Assembly (NCBI GenBank): GCA_024138025.1
Contig: JAMXBD010001358.1
Coordinates: 1 to 64,000 of the forward strand
From: Combretum micranthum
Lineage: Eukaryota > Streptophyta > Magnoliopsida > Myrtales > Combretaceae
DNA length: 64,000 bases
Direction of reading: 5' to 3'
Shown: positions 12,168 through 23,530 of the stretch, in pieces
Numbering within the stretch: position 1 is the stretch's first letter
How the letters are laid out: each line of letters begins with the position of its first letter
Position numbers and translations under genes: made by a program
Notes under the pieces: model-generated
The model's input: the letters and a program-made list of their open reading frames with translations, nothing else
What the model was told of the DNA's origin: nothing
Databases searched by the model: none

Positions 12168-12736
12168 TGTTAGTGATTGTGCCTAGGCCAATTACTAAGT
12201 ATTGTTATTTCATGTACTTGAGGCCAATCACTAGTTAGTGATTTAATTTTAAAAATCCAATGGGAAGAATAAATAAATTATTATTATGAATAATAATTTA
12301 CTATCACTACCAACCCTAATAAGATTAGGGCATTATTGTCAGTGCAAAATACTGAACATAATATAAATAGGTGTGATAACGTCTCATTAGGGTTAAGACT
12401 TTTACTGTCACATTAGACGGCAGAGAAATTCTATAACCCTAAAAGAGAAACACAAGAAAACAAGATTCTTCTCAAATAATCTAGAAGCGTTCTAGATTAT
12501 GCTAGCACACAAAGGTGATTCCTTTTGGAGGCGCTTATTCGTGTGGACGAAGTAGAGGGTGCTGCAAAATTGTGGTACCTTAGATCTTGATTGATATCAT
12601 TTTCACAAATTTGAAATTGCAAGGTATTATTTCGAATCATCTTTTTGTATCCGATTTAATTAGAACACATGGATCCAGGCTTTAGGGTATTAATTTTTTT
12701 GGCAATAAGATTTAAAATTTCGTATGAGACCCTACA
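12168..12736 (+). repeat. Copia 3' LTR (569 bp)
   Basis: It is the partner of 4834-5409, TGTTAG to TACA, preceded by the polypurine tract AAGTGGGAGAT and followed by the target duplication AAATA. Confidence 0.95.
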
Positions 12737-13960
12737 AAATAGTGCTTCAAATCAACAAAGAATTTCTTCCTTTGTTGCTGGCTCATTCCCTTAAGCAAGA
12801 CTTTTGCTACCAAATAATTGGCAATCTCAGTGAACCAAAGAGTGTCAGATTCTTCAATTGAGAATACTAAGTACAACCGTTCTTTAGGGAACTCATCATT
12901 GATGTCTATTTCATTCAACTTTTGCAGGTGAGGGTTCTCCAATCTGGATAAGTGATTAGCTGCTAAGTTTTCTACTTCCTTCTTATCTTTTATTTCAAGG
13001 TCAAATTCTTGAAGCAACAAAATCCACCTAATGAGTCGTAGCTTTGCTTCTTGCTTTATCAACAAATACTTCAAAGCAAAGTGGTCGGTATAGACTATGA
13101 CCTTGGACAAAATAAGATAAGGTAAGAATTTATCGAAAGCAAAGACGATTGCCAACAATTCCTTTTCAGTAGTTGTGTAATTTTCTTGTGTAGATGTCAA
13201 TGTCCTACTTGCATAGTGAATGGGTTGGAAGTTGTTGTCCTTGCGCTATCATAAAATAGCACCTATAGCGGAATCACTGGCATCACACATAATTTCAAAA
13301 GGAAGATTCGAAACTGGAGTGACCATGACGGGGGCATTAGTGAGCTTTTTCTTGAGGGTATTGAATGCAACTACGCATTCTCAAGTAAACTCAAAGGGTA
13401 TATCCTTCTCTAAAAGCTTTGTCAATGTCCGTGCAATTTTTGAAATGTCTTTTATGAATCAATGACAGAAACCAGCATGACTTAGGAAGCTTTTAACAGC
13501 TTTCACAAAGGTTAGCAGTGGTAATTTAGAAATAGCTTCAATCTTTGCTTCATCTACCTCAATACCCTTCTTGGAAACCTTATGCCCTAAGACAACTCCC
13601 TCATGTGCCATGAAATGGCACTTCTCCTAATTTAATACCAAATTGGTATCTTCACACCGCTGCAAAACCAACTCCAAGCGGTAGAGACATTCATCAAAAG
13701 AGTCACCAAAGACTAAAAAATCATCCATATACACCTCCATGCTTTCTCCAACCATATCTTTAAAAATTGCTAGCATACATCTCTGGAAAGTGACGGGAGC
13801 ATTGCATAAGCCAAAAGGCATTCGACGATAAGCAAATGTTCCAAAGGGACATGTAAATGTTGTCTTCTTCTGATCTTCTAGCACAATGGGAATTTGAAGA
13901 TATCTGGACATCTCGTCTAAGAAGCAATAATAAGCATGTCCAGCTAACCATTCAAGCATC
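12737..13960 (-). pseudogene. Athila-type reverse transcriptase and RNase H (part downstream of RT N-terminus)
   Basis: Minus-strand reading from 13959 gives the RT palm: FLDEMSRYLQIPI (catalytic Asp), TTFTCPFGTFAYRRMPFGLCNAP and MEVYMDDFLVFGDS (YMDD). After 13627 the frame is broken by stops through the connection domain. RNase H then reads [18 protein letters not shown] and [14 protein letters not shown] (13170-13050), and [25 protein letters not shown]. It ends at LKHYF where the copia element entered. The order and motifs are those of Athila-type gypsy pol, which lacks a chromodomain. Several stops show it is dead. Confidence 0.9.
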
Positions 13961-14850
13961 TAATCTATAAATGGAAGTGGAAAATGATCCTTGTGAGTTG
14001 CTTCATTAAGTTTGTGATAATCAATGCAAACTCTCCAGCTAGTAACAGTACTCATAGGAATGAGCTCATTATTTTCGTTTGGCACCACAATCGTACCACC
14101 TTTTTTTTAAACTACTTGCATTGGGCTTACCCATGAACTGTCAGATATTGGATAGATCATCCCAGCATCAAGCAATTTAATAACCTCTTTCTTCACCACA
14201 ACTTTCAGGTTGGATTTAATCTACGTTGAGATTGAACCATGGCTTGCTACAATGTTCCATGAGGATCTTATGCATGCAAAATGAAGGACTAATCCCTTTA
14301 ATATCTGCAATTTTCCATGCAATGGCCTTCTTGTGTTGGCCAAGAACATGAAGAAGTTTGCTTCTTTGATCTGGACTAAGATCTGATGATATAATGACTG
14401 GAAGTTTGGAGTCTCTTTCCAGGAATGCATATTGGCAATAGTCAGGCAATTGCTTCAACTCCAATTCAGGTGGCTGTTCTATAGAAGGCTTCACTTTTGA
14501 ATAGTGGACTCATTAATAACTTCAAAACCCCCTTTGTTCTTCAATTCTTCATTAGCATCGAGCTAGGCTTGAATTACTCTAAATAATGAGTTTCCTAATC
14601 CTTTTTTATCTCCATTCATCAAACAAAATTCCAAAACATCACTGCTTAAAAGTTTTTCCAATGAATCTGAAATAGCCAAATCAAGACAGTCAGCAACATA
14701 GCAAGTACCATCATGATGTAGACTCTGTTTGAGTACTTCTGGCATTTTCACAACAATTTCTTCATAAGCCACTCTCAATACCAACTTCCCATCTCCAAAA
14801 TCAATGATAGCCTTAGTAGTAGCAAGAAATAGTCTTCCTAATATGAGAGA
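13961..14850 (-). pseudogene. Athila-type pol: protease-RT linker and RT N-terminus
   Basis: The minus frames 14784-14563 and 14494-14216 are separate remnants. The second carries PPELELKQLPDYCQYAFLE, QHKKAIAWKIADIKGISPSF and CMHKIL, the conserved RT entry of Athila pol. From 14216 to 13960 the finger domain is readable only across frames (CRVCIDYHKLNEATHKDHF-like, with changes). Multiple stops. Confidence 0.8.
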
Positions 14851-15300
14851 ACTTCCACATTAGACTCCATATCAAGAATAACAAAATCAATTGGGAAAAT
14901 GAAATCATGCACTTTAACTAGCACATCCTCAACTACACCTCTAGGAAGCTTCACTGATCGATCAGCAAGCTACAAGCTCATCCTAGTCAGTTTGAGATCT
15001 CCCAATCCTAGCTTCTAGAACAGGTGGTAAGGCATGAGATTTATACTGGCACCCAAACCAGCCAGTGCCCTTTCTTCAGATAAATTCCCAATCAGGCATG
15101 GAACGGTGAAACTTCCAGGATCCTCAAGTTTCTTTGGCATTTTATTTTGAATGGCTACAAAACATTCCCCTCTAAGAGTAACAGTAGAGATCTCTTCTAG
15201 CTTTCTTTTATTGGTTAACAGCTCCTTTAAGAATATGGCATATCTTGGCATTTGTGATAATGCCTCTACCAGTGAGAGATTAATTTGCAGCTATTTAAAG
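14851..15300 (-). pseudogene. Athila-type retropepsin with catalytic Asp lost
   Basis: The minus frame 15251-15015 reads MPRYAIFLKELLTNKRKLEE, then FTVPCLIGNLSEERALAGLGASINLMPY. The family has Asp-Leu-Gly-Ala-Ser at the active site. Here Gly (GGT) stands where the catalytic Asp should be, near 15056. The frame ends shortly afterwards. This change alone would abolish proteolysis. Confidence 0.8.
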
Positions 15301-16921
15301 ACTTCTAGGAATCTTCCATAATGTTCATCCACTTTATCCTTCTTAAGTCTTGCTGGATATGGAATGTTAGGCTTGTATTCTAGAATTGGTTGTGGTGATG
15401 ATGATGAATTATCTACAGTTGACTTCTCAGCTTGCTTCCCTTAATCCTTAACAACAGATTGTTCTTTCACTAATTTAGTTACCCCACTTGTATCTGCTTG
15501 AATGTCAGTTTATAGCTGTTTGCCACTCCTTAGAGTCACTTCTTTGACATGTTCCCTGGGATTTGGCTCGGTATTTCCTGGTAACGAACCATGAGGTCTT
15601 TCTGAAAGTAATTTGGCTATTTGTCCAACTTGAGTTTCTAGATTATATATAGAAGCTCCATGGTTCCTGAAAGTTGTCTCCTGATTTCTCATAATCAAGT
15701 CTAAAGATTTCTGCATTTGAATCCTTGATGAGCTTTGCCAACAAATATTCTATTGGTGGTCTAGAACTTTGACCAAGTGGCCTCTGATATCCTAGAGGAG
15801 GATTAGAATTACCCTTCTAGAAATTGATGTTGTTGCTTCATGAGAAATTTGGATGATTTCTCTAACCTGGATTATAAGTACTGCTATATGGATTATTCTC
15901 AAGCCGAATTAGGTTTCCTAAATAATCTACTTGCTCATTGTTTGCTTCTTCACCAATAGAAGGTTCTACAACAGCTAATTGCTGCTGAGAAACTGTTAAA
16001 CCATCTATCTTTCTTGACAAAGCTTCTACCTTAGACATGATTGTGGTAGCCACATCCACATCTATAATACCTACAGGTCTCTTCTCTCTACTTCTAGTGT
16101 GTGACCACTCATAGTTATTTGCTGCCATGTTTTCAAAGAGAGTTAGACTTTCTTCAGGAGTTTAAAGTATTACCAGCTGTAGCATCTATCATTTGCCTGG
16201 TTTGGTAGTTTAAACCATTATAGAAGATATGTACTTGAAGCCATTTACGTATCCTGTGGTGTGGACACTTCCTCATTGATTCCTTAGAGCACTCCCATGT
16301 TTCATAGAGTGTTTCAAACTCATTTTGGCGAAAGGATTGAATCTCAACCCTAAGTTTAGCACTCTTTGAGGGAGGAAAGAATTTGTCCATGAATTTTTTA
16401 ATCAACTCTTGCCATGTGGTGATAGAGCTCTTCGGTAACAAATTTAGCCATTGCTTGGCTTTGCCTCTTAAGGAGAATGCCAAGAGTCTAAGACGAACAG
16501 CATCTTTGCTCACCCCATTGAATTTAAATGTATCACATATCTCCAAAAAGAGCTGAATGTGTGAGTTCGAATCCTCATCGTCCAAACCATCAAATTGAAC
16601 ATATTTTTGAACCATTTAAATAACACCTAGCTTGAGCTCAAAATTATTTGCTTCCATTAGGGGTCAAACTATGCTAGAGTTGACATCCACCAAATTTGGT
16701 CTAGCAAAATCAGAATTTGTTCTGCGATTGTCGGGCATTAGATTGAGCTCACGGAGAGGATCATCTATCGGATCAACCATCCTTTCTTCTGGTAACTTCT
16801 CCTCAGCAATTGTCGAAGAAGATTCAGCTATTTGCTTGCCTCATTTAGAATGCCTTACAATAGTTCGCTTCGGCTCTGGATTGAAGTCAACAAGTCCCTA
16901 GAGCGGCTTCTGGTCATGCAT
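15301..16921 (-). pseudogene. Athila-type gag with nonsense codons and a frameshift
   Basis: The minus-strand ATG at 16921-16919 (MHDQKPL) is followed by in-frame stops at about 16900, 16838, 16670 and 16617. The clear capsid part runs 16615-16154: FLEICDTFKFNGVS, LLAFSLRGKAKQWLNLLP, ITTWQELIKKFMDKFFPPSK, CPHHRIRKWLQVHIFYNGL. A one-base slip at about 16153 moves the frame to ESLTLFENMAANNYEW (down to 15862). The hallmark GNTEPNPREHVKEVTLRSGKQL-like segment is at about 15575-15510. The gag of this clade forms the particle. This copy cannot. Confidence 0.9.
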
Positions 16922-17047
16922 TGTAAAAATACAACCCTGATCAATCAATAGCTGACAAGTTCAATAAGAAGGAGAGAAAGACAAGTAAAAAAAGAGAAAA
17001 TAATTGGCTAGATTAACAAGTGAAAAGCATTCCTAATATTAATGAAA

Positions 17048-17067
17048 CTTCTCCAGCAACGGCGTCA
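17048..17067 (-). other. Athila-type primer binding site (tRNA-Asp type)
   Basis: The minus strand reads TGACGCCGTTGCTGGAGA. The usual Athila primer site is TGGCGCCGTTGCCGGGGA, so there are three transition-type differences. It sits seven bases inside the LTR end at 17074, as expected. Confidence 0.8.
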
Positions 17068-17073
17068 AAAACT

Positions 17074-18354
17074 TGATCATTGCCAACCGTAGCTTTAATA
17101 AGTTAAATACGTATTCATAGTTTGAACTACTATGCAATAGGCAAGTATACCTATCGTAAATGTAATATAGTGTTGAGCATAGGGTCGTTCCGCAGAGAGC
17201 TACTAATTGCTAGTACTAACTTTGTCCCTATTATCTAACCATCGATTAAGAATGATCAAGATCATGGATTTTTAATTAATTAACTACTAATTATGCTAAA
17301 CTAATCTAGACTCACTTTCCAACAAGAAACAAGAATTAAATCAATTATCAAAACAGCCTAGATCTCATTCTATGCCCCTCTTATCATGTGAATCATTGGA
17401 CTAAAAACCAGGTTTATTGAGTTCTTAAGCTGCAGAGTTTCAGAATGCAAACTAATAACTTTCTCAAGTGAAAAGCTAATATAACCTAGATTTGTCAGTT
17501 AGGATCTCTCCTCAACCAATAGCAACATAGAATTGCATTAAACACATTAACTCATCCACTCTTTACCCAAAGCACAGAAGATTTTTGTTATTCTATCTCT
17601 AGAATCACAATCAAATCTCATCCATTGCATAGATCTGATCATAAAAGCAATTTTTAATTAACCTAAATGATATCAAACATAAATTCATGCTCCAAATATG
17701 AATCTAATATAACAAGGAAGAACAAGCAATGGAACATAAGAACATTAATATAATTTCATTAAGAACAATTCCTCATCACATGAAAAAATGGGTTCAAATG
17801 AGATCTAGATTCATGGTCTACTCTCTCATGATATTAAAAATGAAAATACAAGGAGTAGAGAGAAACCGAAGTTCATGATTACAACCCTGAAAGATTGAAT
17901 CTTGAATGCTTCAATAAATTAGATCTCATTGGCTTGTTGTTTGTAAAGAAAAATATAAAATGTGCTAAAAAGAAAACCTTAGCAGACTCTCGTTTCTTTA
18001 TCATAAATGTGTGTGTGTGTATATATATATATATATAGCTACAAGACACCAAACGAGAGAGAAAAGTAGGGTAATTGGGCGTTTAGCTCACCATGCCCCA
18101 TGCCGAGGGGCGTGGTGGCTTCGGTCTTCATTTCTTCCTTTGGCATCCCCTTGACATGGGGCGTGGTAGCTTCTGTGTCCTTTTCCTTCTTGTTTTCCTT
18201 GTTACTTTGGCTTGTTTTCATCACATTTGAGTTTATAGAACCTGAAAGAAACATATTGATCAATTAAGTAATAGTTCTAGATGATTTTCAATCAAATGAC
18301 AATTAAAAGACTCCACAAATCATCCTAGAATTAAGGGTGTTCTGATAACTATCA
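17074..18354 (-). repeat. Athila-type 5' LTR (about 1.28 kb)
   Basis: On the minus strand it starts TGATAGTTATCAGAACACCC (18354 down) and ends GGCAATGATCA (17074), a matching TGAT/ATCA inverted terminus. The primer site follows. It contains a (TG)n(TA)n tract at 18008-18038 and CCACGCCCC words at 18090-18170. The bases just outside are CACTA, the expected position of a 5-bp target duplication. The partner side is not in the window. Confidence 0.75.
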
Positions 18355-18780
18355 CACTACACATGGGTACTCCTAGTAGCGGCCCCTTTTAGATCATACA
18401 CATTCCCAAGCGGTGGCTCTAGTTGTAGGTCTAAGTTTGTTCGAGTGTCTTCTATAGCCCTACGTGGCCTTCTGTTCATCATCTAAAACCACCTTTGACC
18501 TCCCTAGCTACGGAGTCTTAGACGACAACCATTACAAGATTAGGTTGTGCCTGACAGCATTAGCATTAGAGACACTAAACAAGTTTATTATCTATGTTTT
18601 TGTTGTTTTTGATGTTCAGACTATGTTATTTATTTTCTCTAGACTTCTTCATTGCGTTGTGGATCATTATGACTCGTATTATGTTTTTGTTGTTTTGTAC
18701 GGGTAAATTGTATGATGTTTAGCATGCGTGTTATTTCACATTTAATTTTTATATATCATAAATATAAAGTTGATTAATTT
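18355..18780. other. Intergenic sequence, no gene recognised
   Basis: The segment starts CACTACACATGG and contains GTAGCGGCC and GGCGG-like words reminiscent of CACTA-transposon ends. No partner terminus or transposase is seen. The ORF at 18464-18706 has no recognisable features. Confidence 0.4.
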
Positions 18781-18781
18781 T

Positions 18782-19165
18782 GAGATAATATTATAAATAA
18801 CTGTTTTAATAATAAGATTTTTATAAAATGTGCAAAATTTACATTGGTATGTTCAATTTTATAAAAAAAACTACTATCAATATATGATTTATATATTACA
18901 TGTTAATTATTTTATAATATTATAAATAACAGATTTTAATAAAATGATTTTTATAAAACGTCCAAAATTTATGTTGGTGTGTTCAATTTTATAAAAAACT
19001 ACTATCGATATATAATTTACACATCACATATCAATTAATTTATAATATTATAAATAACATATTTTAATAATAAGATTTTTATAAAACGTGCAAAATTTCG
19101 CATTGGAGTGTTCAATTTTATTAAAAGTTACTATATGTAATTTACACATCATATATCAATTAATT
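18782..19165 (+). repeat. Three-copy tandem array, period about 128 bp
   Basis: The word AATATTATAAATAAC recurs at 18787, 18916 and 19044. Each is followed by a TTTTTATAAAA.GT.CAAAATTT block, a GTGTTCAATTTTAT block and an AATTTACACATCA-type block. Copies are diverged but collinear. The array is AT-rich and non-coding. Confidence 0.85.
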
Positions 19166-19373
19166 TCCATTAATAATATTTATATATAATTTAAATTTTA
19201 ATGATCAACTTAAATAAATACTATACTTTTATCTTTCAATAAATTTAAAAAATAATCTAAAAAGTAAATTGCTGGCCAAAATTCGCATGAGTTCAAAAAT
19301 TGTCTGCCTAAATTCTTTCTAGATTAAAATTTCATTTGGTGAGTGTAAGAAATATGAGTTTTTTTTTTTTTAA

Positions 19374-20375
19374 TCAGAGGCAAAATTTGCCTCGCAATTC
19401 TGGTCGTGAGGCAAATTTTGTCTCGCTGCTAAGACAATAAGGTGAAATTTGCCTCATGACCAGGATAGTGAGGCCAATTTCGCCTCATTGTCCTCATGAA
19501 ACAACTTTTTGCCTCATTATTTACTTGAGGCCACTTTCCCCTCAACTTAACATTATATATAACAACACCCCCTCCATTTTCTTCTTCATTTTCTCCCAAA
19601 TCACTTTGTTCAATTTTTTTTCCTTTTCGATCAGTTCAATTTTCTTTCCTTCAAATCATTTAATTTTCATATCCGATCCTTCTAAACTACTATTTTTATG
19701 TATCAATTTTATAAGTTTAAATCATCTTATCAGTTTGTTATTCAATATTCAACAACATCAAAATCAAGGTAATATCTTACTATTATTAGAGTATGGTTTT
19801 TTTTTTAATTTATATTTCCATGATATTTTCTTAAGTAATTGATAAATTTTATTTAATGTTTCAAGTATATGATGATTAAAAATGTGTAATATTTGCACAA
19901 TATAAATATATTTGTGACAATATAATATTTTCACTATTTATAAAATTTAAGTAAAAAAGTGATTAATTATGATTATTAGTATAATATTCCTAATAAAATG
20001 TTAATAATTATAATTAATATTAAAAATTTGTAATATAAATTATCGTAAATTATAAATTGAAAATACTGGCTTAAATTCATTATATTTTCAAATAATGATA
20101 ACTTACAAAATTTTAAATTCTTTAGATTTTTAAACAATACAGTTTTATATTTAAAAAAAAAAAACCAACAGACGAAACTCACCTTATTTTTTGCATGAGG
20201 TGAAATTTGCCTCAATCAAAATTCATGAGGCGAGTTTCGCTTCTTTTCCGTTAACACGGTAACCCCTTCCATGTGAAATTCTAAGGGAAAATTTTCGCCT
20301 CAATTGATTTACTAAAACGAAATTAGAACTATTGAGACAAATAATTTCACCTCAAAAGACTAGATTTTCACTATT
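19374..20375. repeat. Inverted cluster of GAGGC-AAATTT-GCCTC palindromes flanking a promoter-like core
   Basis: Two clusters (19374-19545 and 20180-20360) contain many GAGGCAAAATTTGCCTC-like words in both orientations. Between them lies AT-rich sequence with TATATATAACAAC (about 19553) and a CT-rich leader-like stretch. Dense subterminal inverted words are typical of DNA transposon ends, but I found neither clear terminal repeats nor a transposase. The ORFs 19456-19842 and 19976-20215 lie inside and look spurious. Confidence 0.5.
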
Positions 20376-20399
20376 GATACATGCCAATAACTAGGACCA

Positions 20400-21120
20400 T
20401 CCCCTGACCTGACACAATACACAAGCACATTTAATGTCATAATATAAACATTTCTGACTGGAGTGTCTATCGTCCTATAACTAGCACTCCCTATCTAGTA
20501 ATCAACTAGGTAATCTTCTCTACTAGCGTCCTCCTCATAGTCTACTATGACATTGTATCCAAACAAATCCAAAGAAAGGGTTCTCAACTGTACCTATAAA
20601 ACAAGAAAAGTGAGCTAGAGTCTAGCACAATATACTAGCAAACACATGCACATGTACAATCACTAGCGAACTCACATGCATCTTTATCATATGAATATAA
20701 TAAACAACTATTTAATTATCTTCATCCTTTAACCCAACATCAACAAGGGATAACTTAATATCTCGAAACATACATAAATATTTACATATGTATAATGGTT
20801 ACTGGGTGCTCCCCAATGACCACGATGCTAATAACAACCTAGTTCTACCTAGATCCTTTCCATATGCAACTCCACTCCTGGATAATGTCACATATAGATT
20901 ATTGAGTTGCCGCAATAATAGTGTGGATACTCTCACCTGTTACCAGTAGTCACACACAAGTATGACACACATTATTAAGCCATATAGATGGTTAATTTAT
21001 TTAAGTTTCTATCATAAACATACACAAGCATCAAACAAGGTGTACACATACTTAGATAGTTAACTCAACTTAATCCAATGGCTAAAAAACTCTAACTTGG
21101 ATTCATAACATATAAAAGAA
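20400..21120 (-). repeat. Probable gypsy-type LTR fragment, minus orientation
   Basis: On the minus strand 20640-20578 reads CTCTAGCTCACTTTTCTTG, then a GTTTTATAGGTACAGTTG segment. This resembles 47078-47115 in the plus-oriented solo LTR (CTCTAGCTCACTCTTTTTC). Neither terminus was located. Confidence 0.4.
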
Positions 21121-21387
21121 TTTAGACTCTTCTATATTTCTCAACTTATTCCTGAATAACATTCTCTATGCTCATCTCTCTTACTTTAATGTTAAGGTGG
21201 ATATTTATATAAGATATTTGCATATATATGTTAAAAGTTTTAAATTGTAACAAAGAAATAAGGGAAAATAGTAATTGCTTAATAGTGACAAAGCCCCAAG
21301 TTTTTAAAGTAATAATATGCCTTAAAGAAGTTAATTGAACAAGTTTCAAGTCTCTGTTTTAGAATAATAAATAAAGTTTTGGAAAAA

Positions 21388-21545
21388 CTATGTTGTGTAC
21401 ACAAGCTTCAACACAAATTATGTACAAGAGTATGCAGAATGTTCGTTGTACACGACCTTCAATATAGGTTATGTAGGGAGGTTGTGCAGGAGGCAAAAAG
21501 AGGACAGGAAGTACTTTTGATGTATACAACCTTCTACATAAGATG
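21388..21545 (+). repeat. Short tandem repeat, period 51 bp
   Basis: GTACAC-centred units recur at 21397 and 21448 (period 51), and a weaker third unit lies near 21522. The repeat makes a 17-residue periodicity in the overlapping ORF 21379-21618, which is not otherwise gene-like. Confidence 0.55.
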
Positions 21546-21818
21546 TTACCTTATTACAAATCTAGCAACTCCTTTACATTCTTACTTTCTAAATCTTTTT
21601 CCTTTAGAAATTTCCTAAAAAATTCTCCTACAACTTGTTCTTTCCCGATTGGAAAATGGTCGACCACTATAACAAGAACTTGTCACTCATACATTTACTT
21701 TCTTGGTAACAAGAAGAAAAGAAAAGATTCTTTAAGAACTTCCAAAGGGTAGTCGAAGGAGAGGATGAAGTAGATGTTCTATAACATATGTAAAAGAAAA
21801 GGTGGGGGAGAATGTAGC

Positions 21819-22503
21819 TAGAGTTAGGCATAAAGGCCATGGCTCGCAAGCCGGCCCATTTACCCGCTCAAAAAAACGAGCTGCGGCCATTTTTTTTTTT
21901 TTTTTTGCCTGTTTAAATGCTAGCCAAATTGGCCCGGCCATTTACCCTGCAGGATAAAGCGAGCTGGCCCGTGATGGGTCGGGCCGACCCACGGGCCAGG
22001 AGTTTAAAAAAAAAAAAGAAGAGAGAGAGAGAGAAATATAAGAAAAAGAATAATACAATAATATGGTTATGATTATTTAGAATATATTATGGAAAAAATA
22101 GATTAATACATGAATCATAAGCATTTTAACATTTTTTAAGTATATATTTATTGATTTAAACGTAATATGATATCTAATAAATTATTTAAAAAACTTATTT
22201 TCATTTATAAGTAATCAAAATGGTAACAAATTAATTTTTAATATATATAAAATCATAAAATATTTAAATACTCTTATTTATATAAACTAACATAAAAAAT
22301 AATAAAAATAAAAAAATAAAAAATTTTCATTTGACCCACATGCCGGCCTGTTTAGCTTGCTAGCTAAAGCGGACTGGGCCGAGCGGGGCCAAGAAATTTT
22401 GCCCCATTTAAAAGCAAGCCAAAATAATCAGCCTATTTAACCTGTAAGCCTATGCGGGCTAGCCTGGCCCGGCCCGGCCCGCTAGGCCATTTGCCCACCT
22501 TTA
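21819..22503. mobile_element. Non-autonomous hAT-like element (685 bp)
   Basis: The left end TAGAGTTAGGCATAAAGGCC and the reverse complement of the right end (TAAAGGTGGGCAAATGGCC) form imperfect terminal repeats. The flanks AATGTAGC (21811-21818) and AATGCAGC (22504-22511) match at 7 of 8 bases, the hAT target-duplication length. Ends are GC-rich (GGCCCG, GCCGGCC) around an AT-rich core. No transposase. Confidence 0.8.
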
Positions 22504-22832
22504 AATGCAGCTAATATTTGGTGTTATATGTTTCCAATTGTCAAGATTTTTTTAAAGGATTTAGAGATGGGCAGTTATGCCCTTGTTTTAAATATGAAAA
22601 ATTACTAACTTGCCCCTTTTAAATTAAAAGATAATTATTTTTTTCCTATTATTTGGTTATTTCAAATAATGTTGCAAAATTTTTTAACATTATACAGAGA
22701 CATGGACAAAAGCTAGATCAAATCTATGAATGAGCACAAAACAACAATAATAGTTCGGAACCACACCTTAGCTTGTAAAGGGGGATCTTGATCCATCTAG
22801 GGGCCAATAATATATGAGTTCAAAGCCTAGGC

Positions 22833-23530
22833 TAGAGATGTGCAAGTAGATTCATAGTCCACTTTGACCTGTAGGTTAAACGAGGAAAAAAAATTATCTA
22901 GCTTGACAAAAGGGCTAAAATTTCTTAAACTTAACTTTGCCTACTTTGGCACTTGGGTTGAATAAGCCAACCTACTTAGCTGGCTCATTTAGCCCACCTA
23001 TATATCTTTATAGTTAACCTATTAAAGTCATATATACTAATTAAACAAGATGTGTATATAAAAAAAAAGTTATATAGGGTTTTATATATATTATTGATTA
23101 ATTTATTACTACTTTAATTACTTATATATAAGAATAAGTTTTTTTATAATAGTTTATTAGATATCATATTTTGTTTAAAACGAGATATATATATATGTAT
23201 ACTTAAAAAAAAAATGCTATGATGCATGTATATCAATTTGTTATTCTTTATTAATGTTAACACATAATTTCAATATTATACATAAAAGTCACAAGAATAA
23301 TGTTACATTAATAGTCATGATTCCTAGAATTATTATAATTTTTTATATAAGTGGGTTAACAGGTCAACCTACTTAATCTATGGGCTAACTCACTTTGACC
23401 TAAATAGGTCAAACGGACTAAGTAAAATTGGGTTACTTTTAAACAAGTTGAAAAAAAAATAAACTTAACCCCTTTTTAAAACGAGTTAAACAAGCCGGCC
23501 TGTATTCTAGAACTCATTTGCATAGCTCTA
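22833..23530. mobile_element. Non-autonomous hAT-like element (698 bp), diverged
   Basis: TAGAGATGTGCAAGTAGATTC at the left end pairs with TAGAGCTATGCAAATGAGTTC read from the right end. The flanking octamers GCCTAGGC and GCCTCTTG match only in part. Same architecture and size as its neighbours at 21819 and 27825. Confidence 0.65.

Larger units (their letters stand above)
4834..12736 (+). mobile_element. Complete but inactive Ty1/copia LTR retrotransposon nested in the Athila element
   Basis: The two LTRs (4834-5409 and 12168-12736) begin TGTTAGTGATTG and end CCCTACA. The element is flanked by the exact 5-bp duplication AAATA (4829-4833 and 12737-12741). It has a tRNA-iMet-like primer site, gag, protease, integrase, RT, RNase H in copia order, and a polypurine tract. 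The host Athila ORF reads LKHYF up to 12737 and resumes past 4833, proving the insertion. I counted about 41 differences between the LTRs, roughly 93% identity. The coding part has at least three frameshifts and two nonsense codons, so the element is dead. Confidence 0.95.

Noticed and set aside
18355..18440. CACTACA start suggesting a CACTA transposon
   Set aside because: The pentamer abuts the Athila LTR and is the expected target-duplication position. No matching TGTAGTG terminus or transposase is found nearby.
19456..19842. 128-codon ORF
   Set aside because: Phe/Ile/Ser-rich translation of AT-rich DNA that begins within the GAGGC palindrome cluster.
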